A stretch of DNA of 64,000 bases from Aminobacter aminovorans (GCF_900445235.1 NZ_UFSM01000001.1:4107501-4171500), one strand, 5' to 3'; shown: positions 33,896 to 43,390, counted from the stretch's first letter. The notes: generated by a model not told the origin, from the sequence alone. A program made the numbers and translations.

Positions 33896-34433
33896 AACCG
33901 CTCATGTGCCTCAGCCAGGCCACGAGATAGGCTGCCGCGGAAGCGACGGTCAAGAGGCCGGAAATGGTTATCAACGCCGGCCGGACCGGGCCGAGCGCAA
34001 AGCTGAAGGCAAGTTCGCCCAGCACGACCGCCGCCAGCACGATCTGGACGGCGGTGTTGGCCTTCGACACCATCAGCGGGCGCACCTTCACCGGATGCGC
34101 CATGATCGTCGACAAAAGCACCGCGCCGACGATCAAGGCGTCGCGCGACACCGCCAGCACGACCAGCCAAAGCGGCAGATGCCCCATGATGCCGAGCACG
34201 ACGAAGACGCTGACCAGCAACAGCTTGTCGGCCATCGGGTCGAGATAGGCGCCGAGTTCCGAGCGCTGGTTGAAGTGGCGGGCGATGAAGCCGTCGACGC
34301 CGTCCGAAACGCCGGCAATGACGAAACCGGCAAAGGCCCAGTCCCACTCCCCCGCCAACATGGCGTAGATCACGCACGGCACGAGGATCAGCCTCATGAT
34401 CGTGATCATGTTCGGAATCGTCACGATAAGCAT
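33867..34433 (-). CDS. CDP-alcohol phosphatidyltransferase family protein (PgsA-like)
   Basis: 188 residues. The CDP-alcohol phosphatidyltransferase signature is complete: SDGVDGFIARHFNQRSELG followed by AYLDPMADK, matching D-x2-D-G-x2-A-R-x8-G-x3-D-x3-D. About five membrane helices. It probably makes phosphatidylglycerol phosphate or a cardiolipin-type lipid from CDP-diacylglycerol, but the exact acceptor is unclear. The start is ATG 34431-34433 with GGGGCGGA just upstream; an extended frame to 34670 crosses the divergent control region. It diverges from purM. Confidence 0.88.
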   Translation of the reverse strand: MLIVTIPNMITIMRLILVPCVIYAMLAGEWDWAFAGFVIAGVSDGVDGFIARHFNQRSELGAYLDPMADKLLLVSVFVVLGIMGHLPLWLVVLAVSRDALIVGAVLLSTIMAHPVKVRPLMVSKANTAVQIVLAAVVLGELAFSFALGPVRPALITISGLLTVASAAAYLVAWLRHMSGYGEGETPNR

Positions 34434-34687
34434 TCCGCCCCGGCCGTTGCCATTACGCTTTGTCTTTTCCCGACATTTTGTCTTTAGTCGATAAATGGGC
34501 GAGACTTCACGACATCGCAAGGGAGTGGGCGGCTGCGCAATCGCGTGGCCGTCATGCGAGCGGCGGTCCGGGCAGGCCTGTCCACCGCTTTGGCGGCCGT
34601 TTCCAAGGCAATCCGGCTCTCTCGCTTGCGGGAACGGGCCGTTCATGCGAATAGCGCCCCAAAAGCGCACGACATCAGGAATTGGCG

Positions 34688-35752
34688 ATGAGCGAAGGCA
34701 AGAACGGTCTCACCTATGCGCAGGCGGGCGTCGACATCGACGCCGGCAATCTGATGGTCGAGAAGATCAAGCCGCTGGTGCGCTCGACGCGCCGGCCGGG
34801 CGCGGATGGCGAGATCGGCGGCTTCGGCGGCCTGTTCGACCTCAAGGCCGCCGGTTTCAACGACCCGATCCTGGTCGCGGCCAATGACGGCGTCGGCACC
34901 AAGCTCAAGATCGCCATCGATGCCGGCAAGCATGACACGATCGGCGTCGACCTCGTCGCCATGTGCGTCAACGACATCGTCGTCCAGGGCGCCGAGCCGC
35001 TCCTGTTCCTCGACTATTTCGCCACCGGCAAGCTCGATCCCAACCAGGGCGCCGACATCGTCTCCGGCATCGCCGAGGGCTGCCGCCAGGCCGGCTGCGC
35101 GCTGATCGGCGGCGAAACCGCCGAAATGCCCGGCATGTATCATGGCAACGACTACGACCTCGCCGGCTTTGCCGTCGGTGCCGCCGAGCGTGGCCGGCTT
35201 TTGCCGACCGACGACGTCGTCGAGGGCGACGTGCTGCTCGGCCTGGCGTCATCGGGCGTTCATTCCAACGGCTATTCGCTGGTCCGCCGCATCGTCGAGG
35301 TCTCCGGCCTGAAGTGGAGCGACCGCGCCCCCTTCGCCGACGGCCCGACGCTGGCCGAGGCCCTGCTCGAGCCGACGCGCATCTACGTCAAGTCACTGCT
35401 CAAGGCGATCCGCGAGACCAACGGCATCAAGGCGCTGGCCCACATCACCGGCGGCGGGTTCCCCGAAAACATCCCCAGGGTGCTGCCCAAGGAATTCTCG
35501 GCCGAGCTCGACCTGTCGGCGATCGAGGCACCGCGCGTGTTCTCGTGGCTGGCTGCCACAGGCGGTGTGTCGCCTGAAGAAATGATGCGCACCTTCAACT
35601 GCGGCATCGGCATGATCGCGGTCGTTGCCGCCGGACAGGCAGCGCAGGTCGCCGCCGTGCTGCAGGAGGCCGGCGAGACCGTCACGCCGATCGGCCGCAT
35701 CGTGCCGCGCCGCGACACCGGCGTCATCTATCGCGGGTCGCTCGCCCTATGA
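34688..35752 (+). CDS. purM: Phosphoribosylformylglycinamidine cyclo-ligase
   Basis: 354 residues, the usual PurM length. Recognisable segments are [33 protein letters not shown] (ATP site), [53 protein letters not shown] and [10 protein letters not shown]. It catalyses ring closure to 5-aminoimidazole ribonucleotide in purine synthesis. ATG 34688 with AGGA upstream is used; a TTG two codons earlier is less likely. purN overlaps the stop by four bases. Confidence 0.97.
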   Translation: MSEGKNGLTYAQAGVDIDAGNLMVEKIKPLVRSTRRPGADGEIGGFGGLFDLKAAGFNDPILVAANDGVGTKLKIAIDAGKHDTIGVDLVAMCVNDIVVQGAEPLLFLDYFATGKLDPNQGADIVSGIAEGCRQAGCALIGGETAEMPGMYHGNDYDLAGFAVGAAERGRLLPTDDVVEGDVLLGLASSGVHSNGYSLVRRIVEVSGLKWSDRAPFADGPTLAEALLEPTRIYVKSLLKAIRETNGIKALAHITGGGFPENIPRVLPKEFSAELDLSAIEAPRVFSWLAATGGVSPEEMMRTFNCGIGMIAVVAAGQAAQVAAVLQEAGETVTPIGRIVPRRDTGVIYRGSLAL

Positions 35753-36456
35753 GCCTGCAGCGCAAACGCACCGTCATCCTGATTTCCGGCCGCGGCTCCA
35801 ACATGGCCGCGCTGATCGACGCCGCCGCCGACCCGGCATTCCCGGCCGAGATCGTCGGCGTCATCTCCGACAAGGCCAATGCGCCCGGCCTCGGCATCGC
35901 CGCCAGCCGTGGTGTCGCCACCAAGGTTGTGACACGCGCCGACCATGCCAGCAAGGAAGCCCATGACGAGGCGATTGCCACGGCACTCGACACGTTCGGC
36001 GCCGAGATCGTGGCGCTAGCCGGCTATATGCGTCTACTGACCACCGGCTTCGTCGAGAAGTGGCAGGGCCGGATGATCAACATCCATCCGGCACTGCTGC
36101 CGTCGTTCAAGGGGCTCGACACCCACCAGCGCGCGCTCGACGCCGGCATCCGCGTGCATGGCTGCACCGTGCATTTCGTCACGCCCGAGATGGATGACGG
36201 CCCCATCATCGCCCAGGCCGCCGTGCCGGTGCTGATCGACGACGACGAGCCGACGCTGTCGGCCCGCGTGCTCAAGGCCGAACACCGGCTCTATCCGCTC
36301 GCCCTCAGGCTGTTCGCCGAAGGCAAGGTGCGCATGGAAGGCAGCCGCACGGCCTATTCCGGCTTCGCCGACAGCATCGGCACCGACGAGATCGCCGCCC
36401 CTAATCCGGCGCGCGACGAGATCGATCTCGAGCAGCTCGCCCGCATCACGCCCTGA
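35749..36456 (+). CDS. purN: Phosphoribosylglycinamide formyltransferase
   Basis: 235 residues. N-terminal Rossmann motif [14 protein letters not shown], the folate/catalytic segment [33 protein letters not shown] with the catalytic Asn-His pair, and the Asp in [11 protein letters not shown]. It transfers formyl from 10-formyl-THF to GAR. The C-terminus is about 25 residues longer than E. coli PurN, as is common in alphaproteobacteria. Translationally coupled with purM. Confidence 0.96.
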   Translation: MSLQRKRTVILISGRGSNMAALIDAAADPAFPAEIVGVISDKANAPGLGIAASRGVATKVVTRADHASKEAHDEAIATALDTFGAEIVALAGYMRLLTTGFVEKWQGRMINIHPALLPSFKGLDTHQRALDAGIRVHGCTVHFVTPEMDDGPIIAQAAVPVLIDDDEPTLSARVLKAEHRLYPLALRLFAEGKVRMEGSRTAYSGFADSIGTDEIAAPNPARDEIDLEQLARITP

Positions 36457-36470
36457 GCCGAAAGACCTGC

Positions 36471-36998
36471 ATGGCAATAATCAGGCACCTGCTTCTGCTG
36501 CGCCATGCCAAGTCGAGCTGGGACGATGCGGCGCTCGCCGATTTCGACCGGCCGCTTTCGCCGCGCGGCCTCGAGGCTGCGCCGCGCATGGGCGCTGAAA
36601 TCGCCAGGCGCGGCTGGCTGCCCGAGCTGGTCTATATCTCGCCTGCCATGCGCACGCGCCAGACCTGGCAGCTGGCTTCGGCACTCTGGCCGGCGCCGCT
36701 GCCCGCGGCCGCGCTGCACGACAGCATCTATGGCGCCCTGGCAAACGACCTGTTCGCGCTCACCAGGGCCGCGCCCGACGAGACCGGTGCGTTGCTGGTC
36801 ATCGGCCACAATCCGGGGCTTGAGATCTTCGCCGCCCAGCTGGCCGGCCCCGCTTCGAGCAGCGATGCGGTCCAGTCGCTGGAAGAGAAATTCCCCAGCG
36901 GCGCGCTGGCCCGCTTCGAGTTCGAAGGCGCCTGGAACGAGCTACGCCCCGGCATGGCGCGCCTGACCCATTGCCTCAGGCCAAGAGAGCTGGCCTGA
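36471..36998 (+). CDS. SixA-like histidine phosphatase
   Basis: 175 residues of the histidine phosphatase superfamily. The catalytic motif LLLLRHAKSSWDD lies at residues 6-18, with a second His in LLVIGHNPGLEIFAAQLAG. Close to SixA, which removes phosphate from histidine phosphotransfer proteins. It begins 15 bases after purN and is probably read with it. The substrate is not established. Confidence 0.85.
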   Translation: MAIIRHLLLLRHAKSSWDDAALADFDRPLSPRGLEAAPRMGAEIARRGWLPELVYISPAMRTRQTWQLASALWPAPLPAAALHDSIYGALANDLFALTRAAPDETGALLVIGHNPGLEIFAAQLAGPASSSDAVQSLEEKFPSGALARFEFEGAWNELRPGMARLTHCLRPRELA

Positions 36999-37123
36999 GG
37001 CGCAGCCGCTTGGCCGGCGCTGCTCGCGGCGGCATGCGACCATCGCGCCAGGTCGTGAACCTAAAGAATGCTGGGTGATCGAGACGGCTGGAAAGCAATC
37101 ATCCGACTGTCTACGATCTGGCA

Positions 37124-37414
37124 ATGCCGCACGCCCGAAAACTCATTCTTCACGTTCCGCTATCCGATGAAGCCTTGCTTGCTGGCTTTGTCGAGCAATG
37201 TCTGAATGATGGTGTGGCGCTCGTGGCCGTAGTCGGACCGGGTTGCGCGAGGGTCGAAGACATTATCGACGAGATCGTGCTCGCTGACGGAAGCGACGGG
37301 ACACGCTTTCTATGCACCTCTTCTCATCCGGATGAATCATTCGAGGATGTGTTGAACTTGGTAACGACATGGGAGTTCGAGCGCGGCGATCCGGTCGAAG
37401 AGGTCAGGCTGTAA
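37124..37414 (+). CDS. Small conserved protein, DUF7684-like
   Basis: 96 residues: LILHVPLSDEALLAGFVEQC, DGVALVAVVGPGCARVEDII, then IVLADGSDGTRFLCTSSHPDE and an acidic end. From memory this resembles DUF7684, a short alpha/beta protein of unknown role. No ribosome site is obvious and GC is lower than around it. It is flanked by non-coding DNA and the MarR promoter. No membrane or signal sequence. Confidence 0.6.
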   Translation: MPHARKLILHVPLSDEALLAGFVEQCLNDGVALVAVVGPGCARVEDIIDEIVLADGSDGTRFLCTSSHPDESFEDVLNLVTTWEFERGDPVEEVRL

Positions 37415-37579
37415 AAGTCGCCCACATCGCAATTTTCCCAGGCAAGCTGCCGGCCGCATTCGACCATCCCGCAACGATATCCGCCTGCCACGCCCCTGCC
37501 CGGTCGTGTCCTTTCCGGCCGCCGGTCGAAGCCCGTCAACCCGCCGGCTGTGATTTTTCAGACAGCGACAAAATAATAA

Positions 37580-37591
37580 TTGCATATGCAA
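37580..37591. promoter_or_regulatory. Putative MarR operator upstream of its own gene
   Basis: Perfect 12-base palindrome TTGCATATGCAA in an AT-rich promoter, 24 bases before the MarR-family start. A near copy (TTGCATATCTAA, 38063-38074) precedes the tautomerase gene, indicating control of both promoters by the same regulator. Confidence 0.7.
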
Positions 37592-37614
37592 CTACTAATG
37601 CCTATGTTGGCGTC

Positions 37615-38031
37615 ATGTTCGACCGTTGCATCTACTTCAACACCACAGCCCTTGCGCGCCAGCTCGACCGCGTCTGGACGGCGGCGTTTGCGCCGTTCGA
37701 CCTGACGCCGCCGCAAGGCTTCATGCTGCGCGCGGTGCTGGCACGGCCGGGCCTGCTGCAAAGCGAGCTCGCCAATGAGCTGAAGATCGCGCGGGCCACG
37801 ACGACGCGCGGCCTCGACGGGCTGGAGGCCAAGGGGCTTATCGTCAGGACCAAATCGAGCGGCGACAAGCGCGAATCCCTGATCACGCCGACAGCGGCGG
37901 CGCTCGACATCAAGGATGCGCTGAACGCCGCCAGCGCTGCGGTCACCCAACGCCTGTCAGGCCTTTTCGGCGCCGAGGTCTTTGCCGGTTTCGTCGACCA
38001 GGCCAAGGCGATCGCCGCAAAGCTGGAATGA
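37615..38031 (+). CDS. MarR-family transcriptional regulator
   Basis: 138 residues with a winged helix-turn-helix core: TPPQGFMLRAVLARPGLLQS, ELANELKIARATTTRGLDGL, then a wing (VRTKSSGDKRESLITPT). MarR proteins usually repress a nearby operon and release on binding a small aromatic or electrophilic compound. The target here is probably the tautomerase gene 60 bases downstream plus its own promoter, which share an operator-like palindrome. Start ATG 37615; upstream frames run into the promoter. Confidence 0.85.
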   Translation: MFDRCIYFNTTALARQLDRVWTAAFAPFDLTPPQGFMLRAVLARPGLLQSELANELKIARATTTRGLDGLEAKGLIVRTKSSGDKRESLITPTAAALDIKDALNAASAAVTQRLSGLFGAEVFAGFVDQAKAIAAKLE

Positions 38032-38062
38032 GCCGGTCATGACAACTGAGCAGTCATAATAG

Positions 38063-38074
38063 TTGCATATCTAA
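38063..38074. promoter_or_regulatory. Second copy of the MarR operator-like site
   Basis: TTGCATATCTAA followed by CCAC, matching the upstream site TTGCATATGCAA followed by CTAC in spacing and flanks. It lies about 17 bases before the tautomerase start codon. Confidence 0.6.
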
Positions 38075-38090
38075 CCACTGGAGAATGACA

Positions 38091-38483
38091 ATGCCTATCC
38101 TCACCGTCAAGATATCAGCCCAGCGCAGCGACACGCTGACCGACCAGGTCGCCGCGATGCTGGCCGAACACACCAGCACCATCCTCGGCAAGAAGCCCGA
38201 AGTGACGGCCATCGCCATCAGCTACATCGACCCGCGCGACTGGATCATCGCCGGCAAGTCGTTGCAGAGCCACGGCAAGTCGAGCTTTGCGCTTGAGATC
38301 AAGGTCACCGACGAGACCAACACCAAGGACGAGAAGAAGCGCTACATCGCGGCGGTGTTCGCAGGCTTTAGCGCAATTCTCGGCGACATCCACGAAGAGA
38401 GCTACATCCACGTGCACGACGTGCGCGCAGCCTCTTATGGTTATGGCGGCAAGACCCAGGAGTTCCGTTACCAGCACCCCTGA
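38091..38483 (+). CDS. Tautomerase/MIF-superfamily enzyme
   Basis: 130 residues. Initiation at ATG 38091 gives Met-Pro-Ile-Leu-Thr, exposing Pro1, the catalytic base of the tautomerase superfamily. GGAG at 38080-38083 supports this start over the ATG two codons upstream. It has the usual KPEVTAIAISYIDPRDWIIA and a C-terminal EESYIHVHDVRAASYGYGG. The role is isomerisation or dehalogenation of unsaturated oxo-acids; the substrate is unknown. Regulated by the adjacent MarR protein, which suggests a stress or xenobiotic function. Confidence 0.85.
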   Translation: MPILTVKISAQRSDTLTDQVAAMLAEHTSTILGKKPEVTAIAISYIDPRDWIIAGKSLQSHGKSSFALEIKVTDETNTKDEKKRYIAAVFAGFSAILGDIHEESYIHVHDVRAASYGYGGKTQEFRYQHP

Positions 38484-38487
38484 TGGC

Positions 38488-38632
38488 CTAATCCGTGATG
38501 GCGCCATAACGCACGGCGCCATTTCAGGCCTTGGGGCGCGCGCCTGTCCTGGGATGTGCGTCTTGGGGGCGTGCGTCTTGGGGCGCCTGTCTTCCGGGCG
38601 CGTCTTCTGGCCGCGTCTTGGGGGCGCCCACG
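38488..38632. repeat. Terminator-like hairpin and CGTCTTGGGGGC repeats
   Basis: Nested hairpin ATGGCGCC/GGCGCCAT inside GGCCT/AGGCC arms (about 38485-38530), then several imperfect copies of GCGTCTTGGGGGC up to about 38632. It separates the tautomerase gene from the convergent membrane-protein gene. Confidence 0.6.
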
Positions 38633-38659
38633 TCTTGCCGGGACAGGCGCGCCGGCCGC

Positions 38660-39226
38660 CTAGCGGAACTTGCGCGTGAGCAGAGACACCAGCCTGGGCG
38701 CCGCCATGATCAGCACCGCGCCGACCAGCCAGACCACAACCACCAGCGGCTTGAGCACGGCACTGAGGAGCGCGAAAAATCCGCCGAGCATGCCCGACGT
38801 TTCGGCGCTGCCGACCACACCGACGACTTCCGAGCCGATGCCGGTCGCAGCCGCGGCATCCCGACCGGTCTGCACCAGGGCGCCGGCATTGCTCGACGTC
38901 CAGGCCAGCACGCCGTCGACGAGGCTGTAGCCGCCCCAGGCCAGCAGCGTCCACACCACCAGCACGACCAGCGCTGCCGTGCTGCCGAAGCCGGGCATTC
39001 GCGAGCGGGGCGCTGCTTTCACCGCCGCCGCGCGCCCGTCGCGCCCGAAGCCCCCCGACACATTGCCCGCCGTCCTGTGCCCGTCGGAACTCGCGGCGCC
39101 GCGATGGCCGCCGGAGGCCTTGTCGCCAAACCTCTTGCCGACCTCGCCAAGAACGGCGCCGAGCAGGCCATCCCGGCCGCCCCTGTTACGGTCCTTGCCG
39201 CTGTATTTGTTCCTGAAGTCGCCCAT
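38660..39226 (-). CDS. Hypothetical membrane protein with basic Gly-rich N-terminus
   Basis: 188 residues. The first 75 are hydrophilic and rich in Gly, Arg, Lys and Ser (MGDFRNKYSGKDRNRGGRDG), then two hydrophobic segments (STAALVVLVVWTLLAWGGYS and AVLKPLVVVVWLVGAVLIMA). A basic tail (RLVSLLTRKFR) follows. No family recognised; it resembles conserved small membrane proteins of rhizobia. It is read leftward between the tautomerase and the cation exporter. Function unknown. Confidence 0.7.
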   Translation of the reverse strand: MGDFRNKYSGKDRNRGGRDGLLGAVLGEVGKRFGDKASGGHRGAASSDGHRTAGNVSGGFGRDGRAAAVKAAPRSRMPGFGSTAALVVLVVWTLLAWGGYSLVDGVLAWTSSNAGALVQTGRDAAAATGIGSEVVGVVGSAETSGMLGGFFALLSAVLKPLVVVVWLVGAVLIMAAPRLVSLLTRKFR

Positions 39227-39338
39227 CGATGCTCTCCGCTACAGTTGCGCACCGAAGACTCATCGGGCCGGCCAGACATAGGCACTCCGGCTGTTAGAGA
39301 TAATGGGACAGATTGCTGACATGTTGACGCAGGCACTG

Positions 39339-40232
39339 TCAGTGGATGCGCTCCAGCGGCGCGCAGCTGACCCGCTCCATCTGCAATGTGGTGTGGTGCA
39401 GGTCAAACTTTTCCTGCAGCCGCACCTCCACCGCCCGGCGCACCGTCTCGGCATCGGCGCCCTCCTCCAGCACGACATGCGCGGTCAGCGACGCCTTGCT
39501 CTGGGTGATCGCCCACAGATGCAGATCGTGCACCGAGGCCACGCCAGGCACGGTTGATATCGCCAGCTCGACCTCTGCCAGCTCCATGCCAGGCGGCACG
39601 CCTTCGAGCAGGATGTTGATGCACTCCTTGAGCAGCACCCAGGTGCGCGGGAAGACCATGAAGCCGATGCCGACGGCAACGACGGAATCGACCCATGACC
39701 AGCCGGTCAGCCAGATCAGGGCAGCACCGGCGATCACGCCGATCGAACCGAGCATGTCGGCCCAGACCTCGAGATAGGCGCCCTTGACGTTGAGGCTGCC
39801 GTCCTTGTGGCCGGCCAACAGCCGCATCGACGTCCAATTGACCAGAAGCCCGATGACGGCGATGCCGAGCATGCCGAGCGAGGCGATGTCCTGCGGCTTG
39901 AACAGCCTGACATAGGCCTCGTAGAGAATGTAGAAGGCGACGGCGAGCAGAAGCAGCGCGTTGAAGGCCGCAGCCAGGATCTCGAAGCGGGCATAACCAT
40001 AGGTGCGCAACAGGTCGGCCGGGCGGCGGCCGACCTTGATCGCCACCAGCGCGATCGCCAGCGCCATGGCGTCGGTCAGCATGTGCGTGGCGTCGGAGAT
40101 CAGCGCCAGGCTGCCGGTGACGAAACCGCCGATCACCTCGGCCACCATGAAGGCGCTGGTCAGGCCCAAGGCCATCCACAGCCGCGACACCGGCGTGTTC
40201 TTCATGTCGCCGTGATCATGGTCGCCGCTCAT
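39339..40232 (-). CDS. Cation diffusion facilitator (zinc/divalent metal exporter)
   Basis: 297 residues with six membrane helices. Metal-site residues are visible in ALISDATHMLTDAMALAIAL and EVWADMLGSIGVI. The N-terminus is His/Asp-rich (MSGDHDHGD) and the C-terminal cytoplasmic domain has VASVHDLHLWAITQSK. CDF proteins swap cytoplasmic Zn, Co, Cd or Fe for protons. Start ATG 40230-40232 with GGGGAGG upstream; the ten-residue extension is less likely. Confidence 0.92.
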   Translation of the reverse strand: MSGDHDHGDMKNTPVSRLWMALGLTSAFMVAEVIGGFVTGSLALISDATHMLTDAMALAIALVAIKVGRRPADLLRTYGYARFEILAAAFNALLLLAVAFYILYEAYVRLFKPQDIASLGMLGIAVIGLLVNWTSMRLLAGHKDGSLNVKGAYLEVWADMLGSIGVIAGAALIWLTGWSWVDSVVAVGIGFMVFPRTWVLLKECINILLEGVPPGMELAEVELAISTVPGVASVHDLHLWAITQSKASLTAHVVLEEGADAETVRRAVEVRLQEKFDLHHTTLQMERVSCAPLERIH

Positions 40233-40414
40233 CAAGGCCTCCCCTCGGGATTTGCTTGTCACAAGCTAAAGCAATTGCGGGACCAGTGTGAAGCGCCTCT
40301 ACGCGGGGAATTTTGCAAAAACAAGGAGATAGGTCGAGTTTCGTCTCAGTCTCGCCCCAACCATGCCGCGATCGGCGGCGTCCTCCGTAGATCGATCGCG
40401 ATCGGCAGCGACAC

Positions 40415-41311
40415 CTAGCCTGCCGGCTGGCCATCCTTTTCGAGCAGGAAGTCGATCACCGCGCGCACCGCCGGCAGCTGTCCACGCTTGTGCGGTGTCA
40501 GGATCGTCGTGGTGACGCGGCCTGCGGTCCAGTCGGGCAGCACCCGCACCAGCCTGCCTTGCGCCACTGAACTGGCCGAGATCAGCTCGGGCAGGCAGAC
40601 GATGCCGAGGCCGGATTCGGCGGCCATCAGCAAAGGCACTGACTCGTCGGCATAGAAGCGCTGCCGCGGCGCCATTTCGACGAGGCGGCCTTGGCCATTG
40701 CGCAACTGCCAGCTCTTGGCCGTCATCGAGCTCATCAGTCCGTCATGAGAGGAGAGCGCCTCCGGCGTTTCAGGCGCGCCATGACAGGTGAGATAGGACG
40801 GTGCCGCCACCAGCGTGATCGCATCCTCACTCATCCGCCTTTGCACGAGGTCGGAATCGGGCAGCGGCGCGAAATGGCTGCGCAGCGCGATGTCGAAGCC
40901 GTCCTGCACCAGATCGACGAAACGGTCGGTGACATGCAGTTGGATCAAAAGCTTGGGATAGCGGCGCGCCAGTACGGGCAATCGATGCGCCAGCCGGAAC
41001 TGCGCATTGGGCACCGAGGTGGTGATGCGCACGATGCCGCTCGGCTCGGCCAGCCGCCGCTGCACCACCGCCTCCACCGCCTCGGCCTCGATGACCGCCG
41101 CACGCGCATGGTCATAGACGTCGCGGCCGACGTCGGTCAGCGTGAAGCTGCGCGAGCTGCGGTGGATCAGCAGAGCGCCGAGCGACGCTTCCAGTGCTGC
41201 GACCCGCTTGCTGACAGTCGATTTGGGGCAGCCGAGCCGACGCGCCGCGGCGGCAAAACCGCCATGGTCGACCGCCTGGGCGAAGAAATGGAGATCGTTG
41301 AGGTTCAGCAT
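40415..41311 (-). CDS. LysR-family transcriptional regulator
   Basis: 298 residues. N-terminal winged helix (LNDLHFFAQAVDHGGFAAAA, RRLGCPKSTVSKRVAALEAS) and a LysR substrate-binding domain (AEPSGIVRITTSVPNAQFRL, DGFDIALRSHFAPLPDSDLV). It belongs to the AaeR/DmlR-like subgroup. It diverges from the glutathione transferase gene with shared CAAAGTC sites between, so it probably controls that gene. ATG 41309-41311; a TTG one codon upstream is an alternative. Confidence 0.9.
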   Translation of the reverse strand: MLNLNDLHFFAQAVDHGGFAAAARRLGCPKSTVSKRVAALEASLGALLIHRSSRSFTLTDVGRDVYDHARAAVIEAEAVEAVVQRRLAEPSGIVRITTSVPNAQFRLAHRLPVLARRYPKLLIQLHVTDRFVDLVQDGFDIALRSHFAPLPDSDLVQRRMSEDAITLVAAPSYLTCHGAPETPEALSSHDGLMSSMTAKSWQLRNGQGRLVEMAPRQRFYADESVPLLMAAESGLGIVCLPELISASSVAQGRLVRVLPDWTAGRVTTTILTPHKRGQLPAVRAVIDFLLEKDGQPAG

Positions 41312-41372
41312 CAAAGTCTACGTTTGTGGACATTTGGTTTCAATTTGCCCGACTACAGGATCAAAGTCCACA
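41312..41372. promoter_or_regulatory. LysR operator region
   Basis: Inverted repeat GTCTAC-GTTT-GTGGAC (41316-41331) fits a LysR T-N11-A type site. The half-site TCAAAGTC(T/C)A occurs at 41311-41320 and again at 41361-41370, between the divergent LysR and GST genes. Confidence 0.6.
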
Positions 41373-41408
41373 TCGATACATCGGGGTCATCAACAATGGA
41401 GAGCTGAC

Positions 41409-42134
41409 ATGACAACCACCCCGATCCTCACCTCCGGCTTCCCGCTCGGATCGTCGGCCGGCCTCGTCGCCGCCTTCGAATGGCTCGGCCAGCCCTACCG
41501 GCTGACCCGCGTCGACATGCTGGGCGAGATGCGCAGCGAGGCCTACAAGCGCCTCAACGGCCGGGTCGAAACGCCGGTGCTGGTCACATCAGACGGCCGC
41601 GTTTTGACCGAAACCATGGCGATCGCCTTGTGGCTCGAAGCACGCGACCCCGAGCGCCGCATCAGCTTCGTGCCTGATACGCCGGAGGCCGACAGGATGC
41701 ACCAGATGATCGCCTTCCTGAACACCGCCTTCACCGGCGCCTTCGGCCCGCTCTGGGTGGCGCTCGAAGCGGAAGACGCCACGGAAGCCGAGCGCGAGAC
41801 GCTGCGCAAGTTCGGCCGCGACTTCGTCGCCACCCGCCACGCCCAGCTCGAAGCGATGATCGGCGACAGCGCCTATCTGCTCGGCGACCGCCCGACGCTG
41901 GCGGATGCGGTGTTTTCAGGCGTCGCGCGCTGGACCGATTTCCACAAGGCGGTGAACCTGGCCGACTACCCGCGCATCCTGGCGCTGCGCAACCGCATCG
42001 AGGCCGACCCGGCGTTCCGCTTCGCGGTGGCGATCGAGGACGGCGACGTCACGGCCAAGGGCAGCGGCGCGATGAAGGGGCTGGTGCCGCTCGCCCAGGT
42101 GCTGCGCGACACCGCTGCCGCGCAGGCCGCCTGA
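41409..42134 (+). CDS. Glutathione S-transferase family protein
   Basis: 241 residues. Thioredoxin-like N-domain (SGFPLGSSAGLVAAFEWLGQ, RLNGRVETPVLVTSDGRVLT, ETMAIALWLEARDP) and an all-helical C-domain ending with LGDRPTLADAVFSGVARWTD. The Ser-rich start (PLGSSAG) could supply the catalytic hydroxyl. GSTs conjugate or reduce electrophiles. The neighbouring LysR probably regulates it. A strong terminator follows. Confidence 0.88.
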   Translation: MTTTPILTSGFPLGSSAGLVAAFEWLGQPYRLTRVDMLGEMRSEAYKRLNGRVETPVLVTSDGRVLTETMAIALWLEARDPERRISFVPDTPEADRMHQMIAFLNTAFTGAFGPLWVALEAEDATEAERETLRKFGRDFVATRHAQLEAMIGDSAYLLGDRPTLADAVFSGVARWTDFHKAVNLADYPRILALRNRIEADPAFRFAVAIEDGDVTAKGSGAMKGLVPLAQVLRDTAAAQAA

Positions 42135-42161
42135 GCGGTCAAAACAAGCGGTCATAACAAT

Positions 42162-42195
42162 GGGCTGCGCGCCGTCATGGCGCGCAGCCCTTTTT
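42162..42195 (+). terminator. Intrinsic terminator of the GST gene
   Basis: Perfect 12-base-pair stem GGGCTGCGCGCC/GGCGCGCAGCCC with loop GTCAT, followed by TTTTT. Confidence 0.92.
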
Positions 42196-42367
42196 CTTTG
42201 CTGGTGGAAAGAAGACTTTCGAGCGGCGCGATGACGAGAAACGTCGGCGCGGAGCAATCAGCGACTGGGCCGATAGTACCCATTTGAATTCGCAATTTTT
42301 TGAAGCCGGTGAACGATGCGAGACTCCTGATCGGGACCTATCCACCAACCCGAGCAGAGAGGAGTCC

Positions 42368-43390
42368 ATGGCTTACATCAAGAACATCTGGTACGCGGCG
42401 GCATGGTCGAGCGAGATTGCGCGAGACCTCTTCCCCCGAACCATCGCCAACGAAAAGATCGTCTTCTATCGCACCGAGTCAGGTGAGATCGCGGCCATCG
42501 AGGACCGGTGCCCGCATCGTTTTGTGCCCCTGCATCTCGGCAAGCTGAAGGGAGATATTGTCGAATGTGCTTACCACGGCCTCTGTTTTGACGCCTCCGG
42601 GGCCTGCACCCTCAATCCCCACGGAGACGGCAAGATCCCGCGGGCGGCGCGGGTAAAAGCCTACAAGGTGGTCGAAAAACACAGCATCGCATGGATCTGG
42701 CTCGGCGACCCCGAGAGCGCCGACGCAGATCTCATCGCCGATTTTAGTGTGCTGACCGACCCCAGGTTTCAGACCGTCAGCAGCTACCTGCATGTCGCGG
42801 CCAACTATCAGCTCATTTCCGACAATCTGCTCGACCTCAGTCACGGCCAGTACATCCACCCGATGTTCGCCAACGCCGAGGGCCCACCACGCTTCGAACC
42901 TGAGAAAGACCCGACGGGCCATGAGGTCTGGGCACGCTTCTCGCGTCCCAATCAGTACCCCAACAAGTATTTCCAGATGCTTGGCTATCCGAAGGACCAG
43001 CGTGGCGACCACCGGAACTACATGCGATGGTCCGCACCGTCGCTGCTTCTTCTCGACGTCGGCATGACAGGTGTCGGTCGCCCCGTGGAAGAAGGCCTGT
43101 CGATCCCCACGTCGCATCTGCTCACCCCTGAAACCGACACCACCACCCACTATTTCTGGGCGATGTCGCGCGATTTCAGGCAGGCTGATGCAGCCCTCAG
43201 CGATGAACTGCTTCGGGTGGGCGTTGCCGTCTTCGACGACGAGGACAAACCCGTCATCGAAGCACAGCAGCGCATGATCGAGACGAGCGAGCTTATGTCG
43301 CTCAACCCGGTCCTCCTGCAAACCGACGGGCCTGCCGTGCGCGCGAGACGCGTCATCGAGGCAGGGCTGAAGGCCGAACTGGCGAACTAA
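42368..43390 (+). CDS. vanA: Vanillate O-demethylase oxygenase subunit (Rieske type)
   Basis: 340 residues. Rieske [2Fe-2S] ligands are in CPHRFVPLHLG and CAYHGLCFD, and a mononuclear iron site in DNLLDLSHGQYIHPMF. Length and the start MAYIKNIWYAAAWSSEI match VanA. It demethylates vanillate or a related methoxy-aromatic with electrons from VanB, releasing formaldehyde. vanB lies 1.15 kb downstream with a LysR gene inserted between. ATG 42368 with GAGAGGAG upstream. Confidence 0.9.
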   Translation: MAYIKNIWYAAAWSSEIARDLFPRTIANEKIVFYRTESGEIAAIEDRCPHRFVPLHLGKLKGDIVECAYHGLCFDASGACTLNPHGDGKIPRAARVKAYKVVEKHSIAWIWLGDPESADADLIADFSVLTDPRFQTVSSYLHVAANYQLISDNLLDLSHGQYIHPMFANAEGPPRFEPEKDPTGHEVWARFSRPNQYPNKYFQMLGYPKDQRGDHRNYMRWSAPSLLLLDVGMTGVGRPVEEGLSIPTSHLLTPETDTTTHYFWAMSRDFRQADAALSDELLRVGVAVFDDEDKPVIEAQQRMIETSELMSLNPVLLQTDGPAVRARRVIEAGLKAELAN

